This document shows positions 29,867 to 34,644 of a DNA stretch of 34,644 nucleotides, one piece after another; the stretch's first letter is position 1, and the number at the start of each line of letters is the position of its first letter. The DNA is from Deltaproteobacteria bacterium (GTDB lineage: Bacteria > Myxococcota_A > UBA9160 > UBA6930). The stretch covers positions 1 through 34,644 of the forward strand of contig JAJDAQ010000011.1 in the NCBI GenBank assembly GCA_029261815.1, given 5' to 3'. The position numbers were made by a program, and so were the translations under genes. The notes under the pieces were generated by a model, which had not been told where the DNA came from, ran no database searches, and was given only the letters and a program-made list of their open reading frames with translations.

Positions 29867-30747
29867 GCGCCAAGAAGACGAAGCTGATCGTGGGAATTCC
29901 GAAGGGAAGCCTGCAGGAGACGACGACGAAGCTCTTCGCCTCTGCTGGCTACAACCTGACGATTCCGTCGCGCTCCTACTACCCGAGCATTGATGACCCC
30001 GAGATCGAATGCATGCTCATTCGCGCGCAGGAAATGGCACGTTATGTCGAGCAGGGCGTGCTCGATGTGGGGATTACCGGCCTTGACTGGGTCAAGGAGA
30101 CGGGCGCCAAGGTGAAGGAGGTTGCCGACCTTCGCGCACCTTGGCCCAACTATCGTCAGATCCGTTGGCTCCTCTGCGTGAAGGAAGGCTCGAAGATCAA
30201 GTCCGTGAAGGACCTCGAAGGCAAGCGCATTGCCACCGAGGCTGTGGGCATGACGAAGCGCTACCTCAAGGAGCACGGCGTCAAGGCGGACATTGAGTTC
30301 TCCTGGGGCGCGACCGAGGTCAAGCCGCCGGTGCTGGCCGACGCCATCGTTGACGTCAGTGAGACCGGCTCCTCGATCCGGGCCAACAATCTCAAGATCC
30401 TCGACACCGTCGTCGAGACGACGCCGCGTCTGATCGCCAACAAGGCCTCGTGGGAAGACGACTGGAAGCGGCGCAAGATCGAGCGGATGCTGCTGATGCT
30501 GAAGGGCGCGATCGACGCGGCCGGCCGCGTCGGCTTGATGCTGAACGTTCGCCGAGCGGATCTAGACGCGATCCTCAACGTCCTGCCCGCGCTCGGCAGC
30601 CCGACGATCTCGGCGCTCGCAAACGAGGACTGGGTTGCGCTCAATACCGTGGTCGAAGAGACCGTGGTCCGCGATCTCCTTCCCGAACTCGTCGAAAAGG
30701 GCGCGACCGGCATCGTCGAGTTCCCGCTGTCAAAGATCGTGGGGTGA
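29863..30747 (+). CDS. hisG: ATP phosphoribosyltransferase (long form)
   Basis: A 294-aa protein. The ATG overlaps the hisI stop and has GAGG at a short distance upstream. Typical HisG features are [15 protein letters not shown] (11-25), DVGITGLDW, the PRPP loop region [14 protein letters not shown] and a C-terminal domain of about 75 residues (with GSPTISAL) that marks the long form, which is feedback-inhibited by histidine and does not need HisZ. It catalyses the first step of histidine synthesis. A downstream Nudix gene overlaps its stop (GTGA). Confidence 0.95.
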   Translation: MSAKKTKLIVGIPKGSLQETTTKLFASAGYNLTIPSRSYYPSIDDPEIECMLIRAQEMARYVEQGVLDVGITGLDWVKETGAKVKEVADLRAPWPNYRQIRWLLCVKEGSKIKSVKDLEGKRIATEAVGMTKRYLKEHGVKADIEFSWGATEVKPPVLADAIVDVSETGSSIRANNLKILDTVVETTPRLIANKASWEDDWKRRKIERMLLMLKGAIDAAGRVGLMLNVRRADLDAILNVLPALGSPTISALANEDWVALNTVVEETVVRDLLPELVEKGATGIVEFPLSKIVG

Positions 30748-31313
30748 GTGGCGCCGGGCGGGTCCTCCGCCTGCTGCGCATCGTCCCGGACCACACGCGC
30801 ACCGCGCTCTGGGGCTTTCTCGGCCACCGCGGTCCAAGCGGCGAGAAGGACCGAGTCGTCGTCCAGGCGGTCATCCAGGGTGACGCCGGTGTGCTGCTCA
30901 CGGTGCGTCAAGATCTCCGCGGTTGGGAGCTGCCTGGAGGCAATCTCGAACCCGGAGAATCCGAAGAGGCGGCCCTCGTTCGCGAGGTCCTCGAGGAGAC
31001 CGGCCTCTTCGTCGAGATCATCGACCTCGTTGGCGAGTATCACCGGACCGGCTTTCTGCCCCACCGTGCACGCGTATACCGGTGCCGGCCGCTCTCGGGC
31101 GACCTGCGGCCGAGCGACGAGACGCCGGTCGTCCGCTGGTTCGCGCCCGAGGCCGTGCCGTCGACCTTGTTTCCGTGGTATCGCGGCCCGTTGGCCGACG
31201 GCTTGTCGGGCGCGACCGGCGTCGCGCTTCACGAGCATCAGGGATTGGGTGCAATCTGGGACGGCTTCCGCATCGATCTGGTGATGCGCTGGACCGACGA
31301 CGAGGCGGCCTGA
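30744..31313 (+). CDS. Nudix hydrolase
   Basis: A 189-aa protein. The GTG at 30744 overlaps the hisG stop; the frame is open upstream but inside hisG. The Nudix box is GGNLEPGESEEAALVREVLEETG (66-88, complete REVLEETG). It hydrolyses nucleoside diphosphate derivatives linked to another group. The substrate is unknown; translational coupling to hisG suggests a nucleotide clean-up role near PRPP/ATP-derived compounds (inference). The length and fold are normal. Confidence 0.9.
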   Translation: MSGAGRVLRLLRIVPDHTRTALWGFLGHRGPSGEKDRVVVQAVIQGDAGVLLTVRQDLRGWELPGGNLEPGESEEAALVREVLEETGLFVEIIDLVGEYHRTGFLPHRARVYRCRPLSGDLRPSDETPVVRWFAPEAVPSTLFPWYRGPLADGLSGATGVALHEHQGLGAIWDGFRIDLVMRWTDDEAA

Positions 31314-31337
31314 CAGACGCTGGAAGCGCCGCGGCCG

Positions 31338-32066
31338 TTAGAACGATTCCTTGTACGGTCGGATGTCCAGCTCGAGGGTCCAGGCGCTACGCGGCTGGGT
31401 GTGCAGGTACCAGAATGCGTCGGCGATGTCGTCGACGTTGAGCATCCCGTCCTCGCCCAGGCGTTCCTTTGCCTGCGGGAATTTCTTGGCGATCACGTCG
31501 CCGTCGATCACGCCGTCGATCACGACGTGCCCGACGTGAAGCCCGTCCTTGCCGAACTCACGCGCCATTCCGTGCGCGACCGAGCGTTGGGCGGCCTTCG
31601 CGGAGGCGAATGCAGTGAACGGCGGGCGTGCTCGGACCGAGGCGGTGGCGCCGGTGAATAGCATCGTGCCGCCGCCGTTCGGAACCATCCGCTTTGCGGC
31701 TTCCCGCCCGACCTTGAAGGCGCCGAATGCGCAGAGCTTCCAGAGGTTCTCGAAGAACTCGTCGGTCATGTCGAGTAGCGACGAGAACTGGTTGTTGCCC
31801 GCGTTGTAGATCACGAGCTCGGGGATGCCGGCCTCCTGCTCTGCGCGATCAAAGATGCGCTGCACGTGTTCAGTCACGGTCGTATCCATCGGGACGCCTG
31901 TGGCGCGTCCGCCCGCCGCTTCGATTCCTCCCTGGACGGCACGTAGCTTGTCCTCACTGCGAGCGCCCATGAAGACGTGAAGGCCTTCACGCGCGAGCCG
32001 GTGGCACAGTGCAGCGCCAACACCCGGGTACGGGCCGACGCCGATGACGATGGCGGAGCGGGTCAT
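31338..32066 (-). CDS. SDR-family protein with Phe in place of catalytic Tyr
   Basis: A 242-aa SDR. I chose the ATG at 32066 with GAGGAG 6 nt upstream. The cofactor motif is GVGPYPGVGAAL (9-20), a variant of TGxxxGxG, with NAG at 88-90 and the catalytic Ser at about 143 in TGATAS. The usual YxxxK is FASAK (153-157): Phe instead of the catalytic Tyr, with Lys157 kept. I recall a subgroup of SDRs with this FAxAK pattern, so it may be a family trait, but a normal Tyr-based mechanism is not possible. The C-terminal tail QPRSAWTLELDIRPYKESF is characteristic of that subgroup. It is transcribed just after the HerA-like gene (23 nt). Confidence 0.85.
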   Translation of the reverse strand: MTRSAIVIGVGPYPGVGAALCHRLAREGLHVFMGARSEDKLRAVQGGIEAAGGRATGVPMDTTVTEHVQRIFDRAEQEAGIPELVIYNAGNNQFSSLLDMTDEFFENLWKLCAFGAFKVGREAAKRMVPNGGGTMLFTGATASVRARPPFTAFASAKAAQRSVAHGMAREFGKDGLHVGHVVIDGVIDGDVIAKKFPQAKERLGEDGMLNVDDIADAFWYLHTQPRSAWTLELDIRPYKESF

Positions 32067-32089
32067 GGAAACTCCTCGAGAGCTGTGGG

Positions 32090-34537
32090 CTAGAGCCCGT
32101 GGGCGGGTTGTCGGGTTCCGTCGGCGGCGACGCGCCACGGGATCCAGACGAGCTGAACCGGTGCGGTTTCGGTGTCGCTCTTCTTCAAGCGCACCACGAC
32201 TTCCTTGAGATCGAACGCGTCGGCCGGTGCGTCTTCCAGGTTCGCAAGATCGTCCTGGAACTGCGCCTCGAGGTCCTGGAGTTGTTCCTCCAGCGCCTCG
32301 ACCCGCTCCTGGGCGCGCCCGATGTCGCCTTTCTCGCGTGCGGCACGGGAGACGCCGCGCGCCGCCGTGGCCGCGCGCCCCACGTTTCCGGCGCTGCCCA
32401 GCTTGCGGCCGAACAGGGCGCCGACGAGGCTGGCGCCGATCGAGATCACGCTCTGGGTCTTCTTCGACTCGTATTGTTCCTGTTGGACGTCGACCTTGTG
32501 CTCGGCGCGTTCGATGCGGTCCTTCAGGCGTTCCAGCTTCGGTGCATAGCGCCGACGCAGCTTCTCGAGCTGGTCGTCGCGCGACTCACGATCCAGCGCA
32601 CGAAGGCGACCGCGGAACGCATCTTCGTCTTCGCCGATGCGGCTGTGCGCTTTGGGCGACTTGCACGTGAACACCGTGAGCGTGGACTCGCGATAGAGAT
32701 GACTTGCGTGTTGTTTGGTCCATCTCGTGTAGGTCTTCGGCACGGTGGCGCTGCGGGGCAGCTCGCCGAAGGACGCGTCGGCGACTGGCCCGTCGTCGAG
32801 TTCGGGGGGAGCCGCGAGCACGGCCGCGCCGGTCCAGGGCGACGTCGACCCGTCAGGCACGGGCGCAACCGTGGCCGCCTGGCGCCATTCGTCGACGTCG
32901 AGCGTCGCCTTGGCGAAGTGCAGCGTGGCCGCGCCAAGCAGGCCGGGTCGGTAGACGATCCGCTCTCCCGCAGATGGCAGACGCGTGACGGGGAGGAATG
33001 CCTCGCTCACGCCGCGCGGCAGGATCGGACGCGGAGCCGGCGTGGCCACGGGCTCGGGCGCGGGTGCGGCCGCTTCGATGACATTGGCGACCGATGCGGG
33101 CGGAGCGACGGCCGTCTTCTTCTTGGTTTTGGGTGTGAGGGTGCGGATCTGGTCCCGCGTCATTGGGCCCGCCAGGTAGGACATCACCCAGCGCGTCTCG
33201 AACACGACAGGCGCGTCTTCGTGCACGTTGTTGAGCAGGAACTTTCGGCTGCCAAGGCCCGCAAGGACCTGCTCCATCGCGGCGCGGTCGAAGCCGCTTC
33301 CGGTCGAAGCGGCCGCGCCTTCGAGCCCCTCGATCACACGCATTTTGTCGCGTTCGGTCTGCAAACGTCCCAGGAACCACGTCCCGGTGTTGGAGAGTCC
33401 CTTGTAGTCGAGATCGACCGGATTCTGGGTCGCAAGGACGATGCCGAGTCCATAGGCGCGCGCCTGCTTGAGCAGCGTCAGCATCGGCGTCTTTGACGGC
33501 GGGTTCGCCGTTGGTGGGAAGTAGCCAAAGACCTCGTCCATGTAGAACAGGGCGCGCAGTGACCGGCTGCCGGGCTGGGCCCGCATCCACGCGACCAACT
33601 CGTTGAGCACGAGCGTGACGACGAACATCCTCTCGGCTTCCGGGAGGTGCGCGATCGAGAGGATCGAGCAGCGCGGCTTACCATCGGTCCCGTAGAGCAG
33701 GCGTTGGATGTCGAGGGGTTCGCCTTCGCGCCAGCTCTCGAAACCGGGAGACGCGAGAAGGTTGTTGAACGCCATCGCGAGCTCGACGCGTTCTTTCTCG
33801 GGGTAGAACGACTCCAGGTCGAGGACACCGACGCGATCGATCCCCGGCTGCTGGATCGAACGGATCAGCGACTCCAGGTCGAGCGAGCGTCCCTCACTCC
33901 AGGCGCGTGCCAGGAGCTGCGAGAGCAGCACGTGTTCGCGGCTCCGGATCGGGTCGGCGTGGATACCGATCAGGCCTAGCAAGCCCGAGACCGCGCCAGA
34001 GACTCGCTCGCGCAGTGCCTCGGCATCGAGCGCACCGGCGGCCGGCGCTGCCAGCGACTGCAGCAGGGAAAGCTGCCGTCCGGCCGTGCTGCCCGGGGTG
34101 TAGAGCACGCGCTCGGCCGACTGGTTCAGGCGGCGGATGCGATCCGGTCCTTGCCCCCATGAAGCGAGGCCTTCCTTCCAGAGGTCGGCGGTGGCCTTCG
34201 CGTGAGCGGCCGGCGTTCGCCCCTTTCGTGCGGCTTCGTTCTCGTCGATCCAGGGTGCGAAGTCGTCCGCCTGGAGCTTGGGGAACGTCAACAGCAGATT
34301 GCCGAGGTCGCCTTTCGGGTCGATGGCGATGACGGGAATGCCATCGATGAGGGCTTCTTCAAGCAAACCAATTGCGAGTCCGGTCTTGCCGCTACCGGTC
34401 ATCCCCACAATCACGCCGTGGGTCGTCAGGTCCTTCGCGTCGTAGAGCAGCGGTGCCTCGCTCGTGGTGTCGGACGCGAGGTCGTGCTCGCGTCCCAAAT
34501 AGAAGGCCCCGAGCTTCTCGTAATCGGCCACACTCAC
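32090..34537 (-). CDS. HerA/FtsK-like AAA ATPase with split C-terminal coiled coil
   Basis: An 815-aa protein. I chose the GTG at 34537: GGAGG lies 7 nt upstream and the GTG overlaps the stop of the preceding frame (GTGA). Residues 45-52 are the P-loop GMTGSGKT, followed by IDPKGDLGNLL (72-82), the Walker B LFYMDEVFGYFPP (330-342) and ATQNPVDLDYKGLSNTGTW (369-387), all typical of the HerA/DUF87 group of ring ATPases. After a Pro/Ala linker the C-terminus has a coiled coil (about 650-695), a Gly-rich hydrophobic stretch (about 696-736) and a second coil (about 737-769), suggesting a helical hairpin with a hydrophobic tip. HerA proteins move DNA or peptides. The partner is unknown. Confidence 0.88.
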   Translation of the reverse strand: MSVADYEKLGAFYLGREHDLASDTTSEAPLLYDAKDLTTHGVIVGMTGSGKTGLAIGLLEEALIDGIPVIAIDPKGDLGNLLLTFPKLQADDFAPWIDENEAARKGRTPAAHAKATADLWKEGLASWGQGPDRIRRLNQSAERVLYTPGSTAGRQLSLLQSLAAPAAGALDAEALRERVSGAVSGLLGLIGIHADPIRSREHVLLSQLLARAWSEGRSLDLESLIRSIQQPGIDRVGVLDLESFYPEKERVELAMAFNNLLASPGFESWREGEPLDIQRLLYGTDGKPRCSILSIAHLPEAERMFVVTLVLNELVAWMRAQPGSRSLRALFYMDEVFGYFPPTANPPSKTPMLTLLKQARAYGLGIVLATQNPVDLDYKGLSNTGTWFLGRLQTERDKMRVIEGLEGAAASTGSGFDRAAMEQVLAGLGSRKFLLNNVHEDAPVVFETRWVMSYLAGPMTRDQIRTLTPKTKKKTAVAPPASVANVIEAAAPAPEPVATPAPRPILPRGVSEAFLPVTRLPSAGERIVYRPGLLGAATLHFAKATLDVDEWRQAATVAPVPDGSTSPWTGAAVLAAPPELDDGPVADASFGELPRSATVPKTYTRWTKQHASHLYRESTLTVFTCKSPKAHSRIGEDEDAFRGRLRALDRESRDDQLEKLRRRYAPKLERLKDRIERAEHKVDVQQEQYESKKTQSVISIGASLVGALFGRKLGSAGNVGRAATAARGVSRAAREKGDIGRAQERVEALEEQLQDLEAQFQDDLANLEDAPADAFDLKEVVVRLKKSDTETAPVQLVWIPWRVAADGTRQPAHGL

Positions 34538-34644
34538 GAACAGTCCTCCGAGTGTCGGATGGCGGTCGGGTCGATGGCGGCATGCGCACCGTTCCCCGTC
34601 AGCGCAATCGACAGCGTCCGCGCATGTTGCCACGGATCCGCCGC
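34534..34644 (-). CDS. 3' end of an upstream gene (cut by window edge)
   Basis: On the minus strand one frame is open from the window edge to a TGA at 34536-34534 (36 residues visible, ending HSEDCS). The stop overlaps the GTG of the HerA-like gene as GTGA, the same junction type used by confirmed operons in this window. The visible residues give no family hint. It is a likely operon partner of the HerA-like ATPase. Confidence 0.5.
   Translation of the reverse strand, partial: AADPWQHARTLSIALTGNGAHAAIDPTAIRHSEDCS

Noticed and set aside
32099-33496. Plus-strand open frame opposite the HerA-like gene
   Set aside because: Antisense to conserved ATPase motifs; no ribosome site or domain.

Overview
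The window is a 34.6 kb piece of a GC-rich bacterial chromosome, tightly packed and almost entirely protein-coding. Many neighbouring genes overlap by 4 nt (ATGA or GTGA). The gene types suggest a deltaproteobacterium-like lineage in the broad sense (Myxococcota, Binatota or similar): PhaR-type regulator, MJ0042 zinc-ribbon membrane protein, large PlsB, LysM transglycosylase, MoxR/VWA pair, long-form HisG. There is no rRNA marker, so this placement is an inference. I see no tRNA, rRNA, insertion sequence, prophage or CRISPR array. It reads as core chromosome with several unusual proteins.

Layout. 1-269 (-) is the cut N-terminal part of a histone-deacetylase-like amidohydrolase. 370-2261 (+) is an NAD-epimerase-like protein coupled to a PlsC-like acyltransferase. 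2306-5419 (-) holds two Get3/ArsA-like ATPases, a small unknown helical protein and a PhaR-type regulator with its own promoter. 5573-7222 (+) is a zinc-ribbon membrane protein whose 3' end overlaps tatA (-). 7449-8798 (+) is phosphomannomutase/phosphoglucomutase. 8830-11376 (-) carries a DsbA-like lipoprotein, an alpha/beta hydrolase and an ECF-type sigma factor. 11528-13227 (-) is a ParA ATPase fused to a CBM48 domain plus an unknown companion. 13600-18649 (+) is a run of 2-phosphoglycerate kinase-like protein, M48 protease, MoxR-type AAA+ ATPase and VWA protein. 18703-21166 (+) is trmB, rlmN and a PPP-type phosphatase. 21185-24619 (-) is an MltD-like transglycosylase and ffh. 24698-31313 (+) is a biotinyl carrier, an acetyltransferase, an SDR dehydrogenase, plsB, hisI, hisG and a Nudix hydrolase. 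31338-34644 (-) is an atypical SDR, a HerA/FtsK-like ATPase with a coiled-coil tail and the 3' end of another gene.

How it fits together. Several genes serve envelope and lipid metabolism: PlsB, the PlsC-like protein, the biotinyl carrier, the acyl-CoA-type SDR and PhaR. Others serve protein export and quality control: Ffh, TatA, the DsbA-like lipoprotein, M48 and MltD. A third group serves RNA modification and translation (TrmB, RlmN).

The most notable features are: a ParA-CBM48 fusion; a Get3-like pair with one canonical and one deviant P-loop, resembling mycobacterial Rv3679/Rv3680, placed next to a PHA regulator; a kinase with two ATP-cone domains; catalytic-residue substitutions in two SDR-fold proteins and one acyltransferase; and a recurring -10-like hexamer (often containing the rare tetramer CTAG) placed 12-16 nt before start codons that lack a Shine-Dalgarno sequence, which suggests widespread leaderless transcription.
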